Below the pieces are notes generated by a model that had not been told where the DNA came from, ran no database searches, and worked only from the letters and a program-made list of their open reading frames with translations. A program made the translations under genes and the position numbers. 64,000 nucleotides of DNA. Source: an uncultured Sphingomonas sp. GTDB lineage: Bacteria; Pseudomonadota; Alphaproteobacteria; Sphingomonadales; Sphingomonadaceae. Numbering within the stretch: the first letter of the stretch is position 1; every line of letters starts with the position of its first letter. Location of the stretch: NCBI GenBank assembly GCA_913776255.1, contig CAJYLV010000055.1:1-64000 (forward strand). Direction: 5' to 3'. Positions 35,222 through 44,040 of this stretch are shown here, piece by piece.

Positions 35222-36068
35222 TGCTGCCGCCCAGCAGTCCGCCGATGTAATAACGTTGCAGCGCGAGGAAGAGCAGCAACACCGGCACCGTCGTCACCAC
35301 CGCCGCCGCCATCATCAGCTCGCCATCGGCGGCATGTTCGCGCGAGATCGCCGCCACCGCGACCGGCAGCGTATAATGCTGCTGGTCGGACAGGACGATC
35401 AACGGCCAGAGGAAGTCGTTCCAGCTCCCCAGGAACATGAAGAGCGCCAGCGTCACCGTGATCGGTGCCAGCAGCGGCAGCACGATCGCGACGAAGATCC
35501 GCATCTCGCCCGCGCCATCGACGCGCGCGGCGTCGATCATCTCGTCCGGGATGCCAAGCGTCGCCTGCCGGACGAACAGCACCGCGAAGATGCCGGCCAG
35601 GCTTGGCAGGATCACCCCGGCGTAGCTGTCGATCAGCCCCAGCTCGCGAAAGATCAGGAACAGCGGCAGCATCGCCACCTGCCCGGGCACCACCAGACTG
35701 GCGACTAGGATCTGCAATAACCGCTCGCGCCCGCGGAAGCGCAGCTTGGCGAAGGCATAGCCGGCCGGCACCGTCAGCAGCAGCCCGAGCAAGGTCGAGA
35801 TCACGGCGACGATCAGGCTGTTCCCCAACGCCGGCACGAGGCGGTAATCGAACCATGCGCCGTCATATTGCCGCCGCAGCAGCAGTTCGTGATAATTCTC
35901 CAGCGTCCAGCGGCGCGGCCAGAACGGCGGCGGCACCCGGCTGGAATCGTAGCGCGGCATGAACGACACGGTCACCATCCACGCAAACGGCACCAGCGTG
36001 ACGAGCGTCACCAACGCCACCAGCGCGTTGAGCACGAACGCCCGGAGCCGTCGCGGGGTCACAGCCAT
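35211..36068 (-). CDS. Sugar ABC transporter permease, MalG type
   Basis: 285 residues from the ATG at 36068, inside the end of the preceding permease gene (10-bp overlap). Six helices are expected. The first covers ALVALVTLVTLVPFAWMVTV, and the MalG-type PRYDSSRVPPPFWPRRWTLENY loop region follows. The EAA cytoplasmic loop is seen as EMIDAARVDGAGEMRIFVAI, which docks the ATPase. The C-terminus ends LQRYYIGGLLGGSIKG, as in carbohydrate permeases of the CUT1 family. Its stop overlaps that of the convergent ATPase gene. Confidence 0.92.
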   Translation of the reverse strand: MAVTPRRLRAFVLNALVALVTLVTLVPFAWMVTVSFMPRYDSSRVPPPFWPRRWTLENYHELLLRRQYDGAWFDYRLVPALGNSLIVAVISTLLGLLLTVPAGYAFAKLRFRGRERLLQILVASLVVPGQVAMLPLFLIFRELGLIDSYAGVILPSLAGIFAVLFVRQATLGIPDEMIDAARVDGAGEMRIFVAIVLPLLAPITVTLALFMFLGSWNDFLWPLIVLSDQQHYTLPVAVAAISREHAADGELMMAAAVVTTVPVLLLFLALQRYYIGGLLGGSIKG

Positions 36069-36940
36069 TCGTACTGCCGGCCGACCCGCGCCTGCACCCA
36101 GGTCAGCAGGAGGATCAGGATCAGCAGGACGAACGCCACCGCCGAGGCCTGCCCGAGGTTCCACCATTTGAAGCCTTCGTCGAACATGAAATACAGCACC
36201 GTCACGGTCGATTGCGAGGGTCCGCCCAGCGTCATGACATAGGGTTCGGCGAACAATTGCAGGAAACCGGCGACGCTCAGCACCGCGGCCAGCATCAACG
36301 TCGGCCCGATCGCCGGCAAGGTGACGTGCCGGAAGCGCGTCCACGCCCCCGCCCCGTCCAGCCGCGCCGCCTCCATCAGATCCTGCGGCACCGCCGACAG
36401 CGCGGCGGTGAAAACGATCATGTTGTAGCCGAAGACCTTCCACGTCACGAACAGCAGGATCGCGGGGATCGACCAGCGCGGATCGCCCAGCCAGTCGACC
36501 GGCGCGATGCCGAGCGCCGCCAGCGCACGGTTGAGCAGCCCGAAGCGCGTGTTCAGCAGGAACCGCCACACCACGGCGGTTGCCACGATCCCGGTGACAT
36601 AGGGCGTGAACAGTGCCACCCGCCAGAACGGCTTCCAGCGCACTGTCGCGTCGTTGAGCAGCAAGGCGGTGAACAGCGACGTGCCGATCGCCATCGGCAC
36701 GCCGAGCAGCGCGAAGATCGCGGTATTGCCCAGCGCCCGCCAGAACAGCGGCGTCGTCAGCAGGTCGACGAAATTGCCGAACCCGACGAAGCGGAGGTTT
36801 GACCAGTCGGCGAGCGCGTAAATGCTGTAGTCGGTGACGCTCAGCCCCAACGCCAGTACGGTGGGCAGGACGAAGACGAGTGCGATCACCGCCAGCACCG
36901 GTACCGTGAAGGTCCAGGCGGTGCGCTCCTGCCGGGTCAT
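36059..36940 (-). CDS. Sugar ABC transporter permease, MalF type
   Basis: 293 residues from the ATG at 36940; the frame extends upstream but only as the shadow of the binding-protein gene. Helix 1 is TFTVPVLAVIALVFVLPTVL, followed by NFVDLLTTPLFWRALGNTAI and the periplasm-facing helices. The EAA loop is QDLMEAARLDGAGAWTRFRHV. It begins inside the binding-protein stop codon (ATGA overlap), showing translational coupling, and it overlaps the next permease. It is a CUT1-type partner for import of mono- to oligosaccharides. Confidence 0.92.
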   Translation of the reverse strand: MTRQERTAWTFTVPVLAVIALVFVLPTVLALGLSVTDYSIYALADWSNLRFVGFGNFVDLLTTPLFWRALGNTAIFALLGVPMAIGTSLFTALLLNDATVRWKPFWRVALFTPYVTGIVATAVVWRFLLNTRFGLLNRALAALGIAPVDWLGDPRWSIPAILLFVTWKVFGYNMIVFTAALSAVPQDLMEAARLDGAGAWTRFRHVTLPAIGPTLMLAAVLSVAGFLQLFAEPYVMTLGGPSQSTVTVLYFMFDEGFKWWNLGQASAVAFVLLILILLLTWVQARVGRQYEWL

Positions 36941-38211
36941 GCGATCCGGCCCGCCGCCACCAGCGCCCGCCGCTGCGCGAGCAGCGCGTCGACGCGGGTG
37001 TCCATCGCCGCCAGCCCCTCGTCGATCGTCAGCGCGCCGCGGACCACGCGCTCGGCGACGATCTGCACCTCCAGCCGGATCCGCTCCCATTCGACGATCA
37101 CCGGCTGGCGCGCCGGTTGCTCGACCTGCTCGGCGAACGGCCGCAGCATCGGATCGGCGAGCTGCGGCGCGCGCCAGGCGCTGCGACGCGCGGGCAGAAC
37201 GCCGATCATCCGCTGGAAGCGCAACTCGCTTTCCGCCGAGGTGAGATGCTGCGCGAGCCGCCACGCCTCGGCCGGCCGCGGGGTCTGCGCCGACACCGCG
37301 ATGCTGTTGTTGATCGCGGACACCGGCCCGGGGCCGTTCGGACCCGGCATCCGAGCCACCCCCCACAAATCGGGCGCGATCTCGGCGGCGCGGCGGCGGA
37401 GATCGGTGAGCAACGTCGGCCCGCTCGGATAGATTGCGACCCAGCCCTGCGCGAACGACGCCAGCGGGTCCTGCACCTCGTTCGACGCCACGCGCGGCGC
37501 ATAGCCGTCCGCGAACAGCGACACATAGAAGGCGAGCGCCTCGCGATAGGCGGGCGTGCGAAAATTGCCGCGCGTGTCGCGGTCGCGCAGCGGATAGGCG
37601 CCAGCCTGTCCCGCGAAGGTGATCAGCGTGTCCCACCAGTTCAGGAACATCAGCATCGCATAACGGTCGGGATGGCGCCGCTTGAGCCGCGCGCCCAGAT
37701 CGCGCCAGCCATCCCAGGTAAGCGGGGCTTCGTCATAGCCGATTTCGCCGAGCAGATCGCGGCGGTAGAATTGCACCTGGCTGCCGATCGACCACGGAAC
37801 GGCATAGGGGACCCCGGCGACGGTCAGCGGGCGCATGACGCCCGGGAAGGTATCGTCGATCGCCGCACGATCCGGCACGGGCGCGATCGCGCCGATCATC
37901 GCGAACTCGCCCACCCAGCCCGAGGGAAGCATCATCACGTCGGGCAGGGTTCCGCCCGCCTGCGCGGTGAGATATTTCTCGTGGGCGGCGGTGCCGGGGA
38001 CCGACTGCGTCTCGACCGCCATCCCGGTGCGGGCGATGAACGCCGTCATCAGATGCGGGGCATAATCCCCCTCATACCCGGTCGCCCAGAAGGTCAGCGC
38101 CGCCGGATCACGGCGCGACCGACATCCGGGGAACAGCAGCGCCGCGCCGCCCGCCGATGCCGCACGCAGTGCCGCCCGGCGCGTCCATCGCTCCCCCTGA
38201 CCGTTGCCCAT
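36937..38211 (-). CDS. Sugar ABC transporter substrate-binding protein
   Basis: 424 residues from the ATG at 38211. The N-terminus has a twin arginine (RWTRRAALRAASAGGAALLF) and a cysteine after PG that might be a weak lipobox; export by Tat or as a lipoprotein is likely. The two-lobed fold starts at ALTFWATGYEGDYAPHLMTA, with WDTLITFAGQAGAYPL, INNSIAVSAQTPRPAEAWRL and the QPVIVEWERI helix near the C-terminus, typical of CUT1 sugar-binding proteins. No strong ribosome site precedes the ATG. It is the first gene of the binding protein-permease-permease operon, divergent from a TonB receptor. Confidence 0.9.
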   Translation of the reverse strand: MGNGQGERWTRRAALRAASAGGAALLFPGCRSRRDPAALTFWATGYEGDYAPHLMTAFIARTGMAVETQSVPGTAAHEKYLTAQAGGTLPDVMMLPSGWVGEFAMIGAIAPVPDRAAIDDTFPGVMRPLTVAGVPYAVPWSIGSQVQFYRRDLLGEIGYDEAPLTWDGWRDLGARLKRRHPDRYAMLMFLNWWDTLITFAGQAGAYPLRDRDTRGNFRTPAYREALAFYVSLFADGYAPRVASNEVQDPLASFAQGWVAIYPSGPTLLTDLRRRAAEIAPDLWGVARMPGPNGPGPVSAINNSIAVSAQTPRPAEAWRLAQHLTSAESELRFQRMIGVLPARRSAWRAPQLADPMLRPFAEQVEQPARQPVIVEWERIRLEVQIVAERVVRGALTIDEGLAAMDTRVDALLAQRRALVAAGRIA

Positions 38212-38443
38212 CGCAGCGCTTGTGACAGTGGCAGCCCGCGACGACCAGCGAATTGACGGCGCCTGCCCCTGACCCACCCCCAGCTCCCCCGCCGCCGCGC
38301 GTTTTGGCGAACATACATCAACCGAAAAATTAATTCTTGTTATTACTTGAGGTTGCTCCTGCCCTAAAATCGTGGAACAAGTGTCGAACGCCGGGGAACC
38401 AGCGCGGCCGCCCGAGCCGCCGTCCGGTGAAAGGGGCGAGGAT
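38212..38443. promoter_or_regulatory. Divergent promoter region, ABC operon versus TonB receptor
   Basis: 232 bp separate the two starts. The central part (about 38315-38350) is unusually AT-rich for this DNA, with AATTAATT, TTGTTA and further on TAAAAT (38365-38370). Spacing between these does not give a textbook sigma-70 promoter. The receptor has AAGGGGCGAGG as ribosome site. A shared regulator for receptor and importer is plausible, but no clear operator palindrome stands out. Confidence 0.4.
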
Positions 38444-41350
38444 ATGCCGACCACCACGATCCGCACGCTGCTGATATGCACGACGATGCTCGCCCAGCCC
38501 TTGCTGGCGGTGACCGCGCTCGCCCAGACGACGCCACCCGCGTCGGCGACGGGCGATGCCGAGGCGCCGGCGAGCGACGACATCGTCGTCACCGGATCGC
38601 GCATCCGCCGTCCCGACTATGAAGCGCCCAATCCGATCATCTCGAGCGACGCGGAGGCGATCCGGGAGTCGGGCAACACCAACGTCACCAATTTCCTCGT
38701 GCGCGTCCCCGCCCTCGTCGGTTCGCGCGACAGCACCCGCGCCGGCGGCGGCGACGCGGTGTCCAACGCGCAATTCGGCCAGGCCGGGCTCAACCAGCTC
38801 AACCTGCGCAATCTCGGCGTCAACCGCACGCTGACCTTGGTGGACGGCCGTCGCCATGTCGCCGCGGAGGCGAGCAATGCCGCGGTCGACATCAACGCCG
38901 TCCCGGTCGATCTCATCAGCAGGGTCGACGTGCTGACCGGCGCCGTCTCGGCGATCTACGGCGCCGATGGCGTGACCGGCGTCGTCAATTTCGTGCTGCG
39001 CCGCGATTTCGACGGCGTCGCGGCGCGCGGGCAGATGGGCGTCTCGCAATATGGCGACGGCGCGACCCGCTTTGCCTCGTTGCTGGCCGGGCGCAATTTC
39101 GCCGACGGCCGCGCCAACGTGACGCTCGCCTACGAATATAGCGGCGAGTCCCGCATTCCGTATGAAGCGCGCAAATATCTGCGGCAGGGCCAGCGCCGGT
39201 TCCTCGTCCCCAATCCCGCCGACCAGCCCGACGATCCGCGCGTCCCCGACCAGATCCTCGCCGGCGACCTGCATTACACCTACGTCTCGCCGCTCGGCGC
39301 GATCTTCGTCGGCGGCGAGTCCAACCCGAGCTTCGACGGGCTCGGCCGTCCCTATGATCCGGGCCGTCCGATCGCTTATTACTGGCAAGGCGGGGTGAGC
39401 ACCGACGTCCCCGGCTTCTACCAGGGCGATCTAACGCCCGGCATCGAACGGCACGCCGTCAACCTGTTGACGTCGTTCGCGGCATCGGACGCGTTCAAGC
39501 TGTCGGTCGACGCCAAATATGTCCGCACCGAGGCGACGACCTTCGGCCAGTATCCGGAGACCTATTATCTGCCGATCGCGCTCGACAATCCGTTCGTGCC
39601 GGCATCGATCCGCAGCGCCGCGGCCACCGCGGGCGCGGACGGGCTGTTCTTCAACCGCCACAACATCGACTTCGGGCGGTTGGGCGAGCGCGACCTGCGC
39701 GAGACGTATCGTGGCGTGATCGCCGCGTCCGGCCGCCTGAGCGATCACGCCACCTATGATGCCTATTATCAATATGGCCGCACCGATCTGCGCATCACCC
39801 GACTGGGCAGCCGGCTGGCAGCGCCGTATCTGCAAGCGCTCGACGCGGTCGCCGGCCCCGGGGGGTCGGTCGTGTGCCGCTCGACGCTGACCGATCCGTC
39901 GAACGGCTGCCTGCCGATCAATCCGTTCGGCGCCGGCCCGACCAGCGCTGCGCAGCGCGCCTATTTCCAGCGCAACGACCGCAGCTACGCCCGCATCGAA
40001 CAGCATGTCGCCAGCGCCTCGGTCAGCGGCGACTTCGGTCAGTTCTTCCGCCTGCCCGGCGGGCCGGTGCAATTTTCGTTCGGCGGCGAGTATCGCAAGG
40101 AGAGCAGCCGCTTCGATCCCAACGCCAACCTCGTCGCCGGTGCCTATTTCGGGTCCGATGAGCCAGCGCTCGTCCTCCCGAGCCGCGGCAGCTTCGACGT
40201 GTGGGAGGCGTTCGGCGAGCTCAACGTGCCGATCGTCCGCGACCGGCCGTTCGCGGAGCTGCTGTCGGTCGGTGCCGCCGGGCGCTACTCGCATTACTCG
40301 ACGGTCGGAAAGACCGAGACGTGGCAGTTCACCGGCATCTACGCGCCGATCCGCGACATTTCGTTTCGCGGCTCCTATGGACAGGCGGTGCGCGCGCCCA
40401 ATATCGGCGAACTGTTCCAGCCGCGCAGCACGTCGCAGGGCTTCCTCGACGATCCCTGCACCACGCGGTCGGTCGGCAACGGCACCCAGTATCGCGAAGC
40501 CAATTGCCGCGCGCAGCTCGCCGCGGCCGGGCGCACGACGCTGCTCGGCGAAAGCGACACCGGCTTCGTCATCAACGGCGTTTCGCAGGGCAATCTGGCG
40601 CTGCGTCCCGAACGCGCGCGGACGTGGACGGCGGGCGTCGTGCTGCGTCCGCGCTTCGTCCCCGGGCTGACGCTGTCGGCCGACTGGTACGACATCTCGC
40701 TGAAGGACGCGATCAACACCGTGCAGGCGAACGACCTCATCAACCTGTGCGTCGACCAGCCGACGCTCGATAACGCCTTTTGCACTTCCTACACCCGCGC
40801 CAGCGGCACCGGCCGGTTGAACGGCTTCACGGTCGCGCCGCAGAACGTCGCGCGCTATCGCACCGCCGGGCTCGACCTCAATCTAGACTATCGCATCGCC
40901 ACCGCGCGGATCGGGACGTTCGATCTGCGGCTGATCGGCGGTTATCTCAATCGGCTCGCCTTCATCGCGATCCCGGGCGCGCCGGAGACCAACACGCTGG
41001 ACTCGTTCGGCGCGCCGCAGTGGAATGCGAACTTCGCGCCGACCTGGACGCTGAAGCGCGTGTCGGTGAACTACAATCTGCGCTGGTTCAACGCGACGCG
41101 CGCCTTCACCCGCAACGAGACCGCCGCCAATCCCGATATCGCCGCCGCGCAGTATCTGCGGTTCGCCCCCTTGTGGCAGCACGACCTGCAGATCGCCTAT
41201 CAGGTGCCGGACGGGTTCGGCTTCTACGGCGGCGTCACCAACCTGACCGACCAGAAGCCCGACCCGGCGGCTTACGGCACCAACGTGCCGATCTCGCCGC
41301 TGGGACGGTTCTTCTACATCGGCGCACGGATCGGGCTCGACCGGCGCTGA
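38444..41350 (+). CDS. TonB-dependent outer-membrane receptor, divergent from sugar ABC operon
   Basis: 968 residues from the ATG at 38444. Signal peptide: TLLICTTMLAQPLLAVTALAQ. The plug starts DIVVTGSRIRRPDYEAPNP, includes NRTLTLVDGRRHVA and VSAIYGADGVTGVVNFVLRR, and the barrel closes with FYIGARIGLD. Loops contain paired cysteines (VVCRSTLTDPSNGCLP). Divergent arrangement with a CUT1 importer suggests it feeds oligosaccharides to the periplasm for that importer. It converges with the GH115 gene, leaving only 12 bp between stops. Ligand not shown by sequence. Confidence 0.93.
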   Translation: MPTTTIRTLLICTTMLAQPLLAVTALAQTTPPASATGDAEAPASDDIVVTGSRIRRPDYEAPNPIISSDAEAIRESGNTNVTNFLVRVPALVGSRDSTRAGGGDAVSNAQFGQAGLNQLNLRNLGVNRTLTLVDGRRHVAAEASNAAVDINAVPVDLISRVDVLTGAVSAIYGADGVTGVVNFVLRRDFDGVAARGQMGVSQYGDGATRFASLLAGRNFADGRANVTLAYEYSGESRIPYEARKYLRQGQRRFLVPNPADQPDDPRVPDQILAGDLHYTYVSPLGAIFVGGESNPSFDGLGRPYDPGRPIAYYWQGGVSTDVPGFYQGDLTPGIERHAVNLLTSFAASDAFKLSVDAKYVRTEATTFGQYPETYYLPIALDNPFVPASIRSAAATAGADGLFFNRHNIDFGRLGERDLRETYRGVIAASGRLSDHATYDAYYQYGRTDLRITRLGSRLAAPYLQALDAVAGPGGSVVCRSTLTDPSNGCLPINPFGAGPTSAAQRAYFQRNDRSYARIEQHVASASVSGDFGQFFRLPGGPVQFSFGGEYRKESSRFDPNANLVAGAYFGSDEPALVLPSRGSFDVWEAFGELNVPIVRDRPFAELLSVGAAGRYSHYSTVGKTETWQFTGIYAPIRDISFRGSYGQAVRAPNIGELFQPRSTSQGFLDDPCTTRSVGNGTQYREANCRAQLAAAGRTTLLGESDTGFVINGVSQGNLALRPERARTWTAGVVLRPRFVPGLTLSADWYDISLKDAINTVQANDLINLCVDQPTLDNAFCTSYTRASGTGRLNGFTVAPQNVARYRTAGLDLNLDYRIATARIGTFDLRLIGGYLNRLAFIAIPGAPETNTLDSFGAPQWNANFAPTWTLKRVSVNYNLRWFNATRAFTRNETAANPDIAAAQYLRFAPLWQHDLQIAYQVPDGFGFYGGVTNLTDQKPDPAAYGTNVPISPLGRFFYIGARIGLDRR

Positions 41351-41362
41351 TCGGGCGCCGGA

Positions 41363-43957
41363 TCAGGTGCGGATCGTCACCCGCTCCAGCACGACATTGT
41401 CGTCGATTCGCGCGACGCTGATCCTGTGCTTGCCCGGCGCGACCCGGCCAAGGTCGAGCGAGAGCCGCACGACATTGTCGCTCACCGCCGCCGCCCACGC
41501 CTGTTTCGCGGGCGTGTCCTGCGCGCCGCCGGTCGCTTCGAGCCGCGCCTGAAGCAGCCGGGCCGGACCATTGTCGAACGCCACCGCGACGCGCACGCCC
41601 GTGCCGCCGCCGGTGTCCAGCGACGGTGCGAGCTCGAGCGTGAGCTGCGCGTCGCCGCCGGTGGCGAGCGTCACGTCATAGTCGAGCGTTACCCGATCCT
41701 CCGCGGTCGTCGCGGGTCGTCCCTGCGGCAGCGCGACCATCGCGCCACGCGTCCGCCCGAGATGCGGGATCGCCGTCCAGCGCAGCCCCTTGCCGGCGCG
41801 CGCGCGGGTGAAGGCGATCGCCTCGACCGTCACCTCCGTCGCGCCGGCCATCGACGGCGTCGCGAAGCGCGGCCGCCGATTGCGCTCGGACACCGGCGTG
41901 TCGGCGGCGACGCGGGTGATGCTGGGCATCGACTGCTGCGTGGGGTCGTTCCATGTGACATAGCTCATATGGACCTGCGCCATCATGCCGTCCCACTTGC
42001 CGCCGTTGATGCGGTGGTATTGCTGGGTCAGTTCGGCATCGCGGCGGAACGTCGCCTCGACCTGATCGGCGAAGTAATTGGCGCGCGGATCGTTGCTGCG
42101 GGTCAGCCGCTCGTTCCACGCCGCGGCATAATAGAGCCGGTACAGATTGGCCATCGCGGCGACCGGATGCTCGACCAGCTGGAAATAGGCGTCGAGATAT
42201 TCGGGCGGGAGCGTCGCGCGCGCCGCCAGCATCCGCCGCTCGAGATCGTCCCATTCCGCGACCAGCGTGCCGAACGTCCCGCCGTCGAGTTCGGTCGCGG
42301 TCACCCCGCCGAGCGGGAAGCTGTGCTGGTCGATCAGCTCGGGCTTCCGCCGCGCGGCATAGCGGCTGTAGTCGGTGACGATCGCGCCGATCGCCTCCGC
42401 CTGCGCCGCCCCGAATGTCCCGGCCGCCCAGAGGCGCGGATAGTCGGCGAGCGCCTGCGGCGTCATCGCCTCCGGATTCCACGCCATCTTCAGGAAGAAA
42501 CCGAGCGGATATTCCATCGGCTTGATGTCGCCGGCGTTGACGATCCACATGGTGCGAACCCCGTGCGCGTAGGCAAGGTCCATCTGCTGCCAGACCTTCT
42601 CGATCTGGTTGGTGTTGATCCATTTGTAGTTGCGCGGCACGCCGACGTAGTCGAAATGGTAGTAGATGCCGTAGCCACCCGTGCGCGGTGCGGCGCCGGC
42701 ATCGGGGAGCCGGCGGATCTGCCCCCAATTGTCGTCCGAGAACAGCAGGGTGACATCGTCGGGCACCTTCATGCCCTTGTCGTAATAATCCTGCACTTCC
42801 TTGTAGAGCGCCCAGACCTGCGGCGTGTCGCTGGCCGGATGGTGCGTGACCTCGGCGATGATCGCGCGCTGATCGGCGACGACGCGCTCTAGCAGCTCGG
42901 TCGCGGTGCCTTCCGCCATCGCCTCGTCGCCGTCGCCGCGCATCCCGACGGTGACGACCGACTCATAGCCCTTGCCGTCACCCTTCGCCATCATCCGCTC
43001 GATCCCACCGCGCCAGAAGGTGCGGAGGTTGGCGGCGTTCTTCGTGTAATCCCACGCGCCGCCGCGGGCCGGGTCTTCCTTGTGGCGATGCCATTCCGCC
43101 TGCGCGCGCAGCATCGGCTCGTGGTGCGAATTGCCCATCACCACGCCCATCGCATCGGCCAGCACCATGCTCCGGGGATCGTCGTCGGCGAAGGCTTTGC
43201 CCCACATCGCCGGCCACAGATAATTGCCCTTCATGCGCAGCAGCAGCTCGAAGACATGCGCGTACATCGCCGAATTGACGCCGCCGAACTTCTTGGTCGC
43301 CCAGCCCTTCAGGCAGGGATCCTCGTCGTTGATGAAGAAACCGCGATAGCGCACCTTCGGTTGGTCGCGATGCGACCCGGCCGAGAACAGCACCTCGCGG
43401 CGGCGCGCCACCGGCACGTCGGCGAACCAATGCCACGGCGAGACCCCGATCCGCTCTGACACGTCATAGGCGCCGAAAACCGCGCCGCGCCGGTCGGCGC
43501 CGACGATCACCAGCGCGCGCGGAACGTTCGGCCACGGGCGCTCGACGACGATCTGGCGGAACGCCTCCCATTCGCCGCGCAGGTCGGCGGCGGCGATCTT
43601 GCCGGCCGCCGCGAGCGCGTCGATCGCCTTGCTCTGCCCCAGCACCCCGACAAGCACGACTGGCCCGCTCGCCCCGTCGATCTCCTGCCGGACCGGCTTC
43701 GCGCGCGCCCCCGCGACGCGGGCGAGGTCGCCAGCGAGGCTGGCGGCGACGCGCTGAACGGCGCTGTCGGCCTCGCGGTCGACGATGACGGTGGCGACGC
43801 GGCTGCCCTGGATCAGCGGAAAGGCGGTCCGCGGGTCGGGCGTTTCTGCGGCGCGATCCGCCATTGCCGCATGTGCCGGTATGGCGGCCAGCATCGCGCT
43901 GAAGCCAGCCGCGGAAAGCATCGCGCGCCGCGAAACCGCATCGTCAATCGCGCTCAT
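41363..43957 (-). CDS. Glycoside hydrolase family 115 (xylan alpha-glucuronidase type)
   Basis: 864 residues from the ATG at 43957 with AGGA upstream. The N-terminus (SRRAMLSAAGFSAMLAAIPA) resembles a Tat signal, so it is periplasmic or surface exposed. GH115 signatures are strong: WHWFADVPVARRREV, RYRGFFINDEDPCLKGWA, KGNYLWPAMWGKAF, GVVMGNSHHEPMLRAQAEW, LLFSDDNWGQIRRLP and YYHFDYVGVPRNYKWINTN. The C-terminal beta-sandwich (about 700-864) closes the protein. Family members remove (4-O-methyl)glucuronic acid from glucuronoxylan. It follows a TonB receptor on the same strand across an 84-bp gap containing a 19-bp hairpin, forming a receptor-enzyme pair. Confidence 0.92.
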   Translation of the reverse strand: MSAIDDAVSRRAMLSAAGFSAMLAAIPAHAAMADRAAETPDPRTAFPLIQGSRVATVIVDREADSAVQRVAASLAGDLARVAGARAKPVRQEIDGASGPVVLVGVLGQSKAIDALAAAGKIAAADLRGEWEAFRQIVVERPWPNVPRALVIVGADRRGAVFGAYDVSERIGVSPWHWFADVPVARRREVLFSAGSHRDQPKVRYRGFFINDEDPCLKGWATKKFGGVNSAMYAHVFELLLRMKGNYLWPAMWGKAFADDDPRSMVLADAMGVVMGNSHHEPMLRAQAEWHRHKEDPARGGAWDYTKNAANLRTFWRGGIERMMAKGDGKGYESVVTVGMRGDGDEAMAEGTATELLERVVADQRAIIAEVTHHPASDTPQVWALYKEVQDYYDKGMKVPDDVTLLFSDDNWGQIRRLPDAGAAPRTGGYGIYYHFDYVGVPRNYKWINTNQIEKVWQQMDLAYAHGVRTMWIVNAGDIKPMEYPLGFFLKMAWNPEAMTPQALADYPRLWAAGTFGAAQAEAIGAIVTDYSRYAARRKPELIDQHSFPLGGVTATELDGGTFGTLVAEWDDLERRMLAARATLPPEYLDAYFQLVEHPVAAMANLYRLYYAAAWNERLTRSNDPRANYFADQVEATFRRDAELTQQYHRINGGKWDGMMAQVHMSYVTWNDPTQQSMPSITRVAADTPVSERNRRPRFATPSMAGATEVTVEAIAFTRARAGKGLRWTAIPHLGRTRGAMVALPQGRPATTAEDRVTLDYDVTLATGGDAQLTLELAPSLDTGGGTGVRVAVAFDNGPARLLQARLEATGGAQDTPAKQAWAAAVSDNVVRLSLDLGRVAPGKHRISVARIDDNVVLERVTIRT

Positions 43958-43993
43958 GATGATGTGTTCCTGATTGTTCGTGCCAACCGTCTT

Positions 43994-44036
43994 CATCATG
44001 CGTCGCCCCGGACTTGATCCGGGGCGACGCATGATG
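43994..44036. repeat. Perfect 19-bp palindrome between TonB receptor and GH115 gene
   Basis: Positions 43994-44012 are the exact reverse complement of 44018-44036, with loop CTTGA. It lies 4 bases after the receptor stop (minus strand) and 36 bases before the GH115 start. The core resembles an intergenic hairpin that I recall as recurrent in sphingomonads. It could be a terminator, a processing site lowering the downstream gene, or a dispersed repeat. Confidence 0.75.
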
Positions 44037-44040
44037 GCTA

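Noticed and set aside
36069..36569. N-terminal extension of the MalG-type permease
   Set aside because: The in-frame region upstream of 36068 is the shadow of the other permease; the real start overlaps that gene by 10 bp and begins a membrane helix.
38100..38211. A good AGGGGGAG ribosome site near the sugar-binding protein start
   Set aside because: It precedes an out-of-frame ATG; that frame has no family character, so the binding protein start at 38211 is kept.
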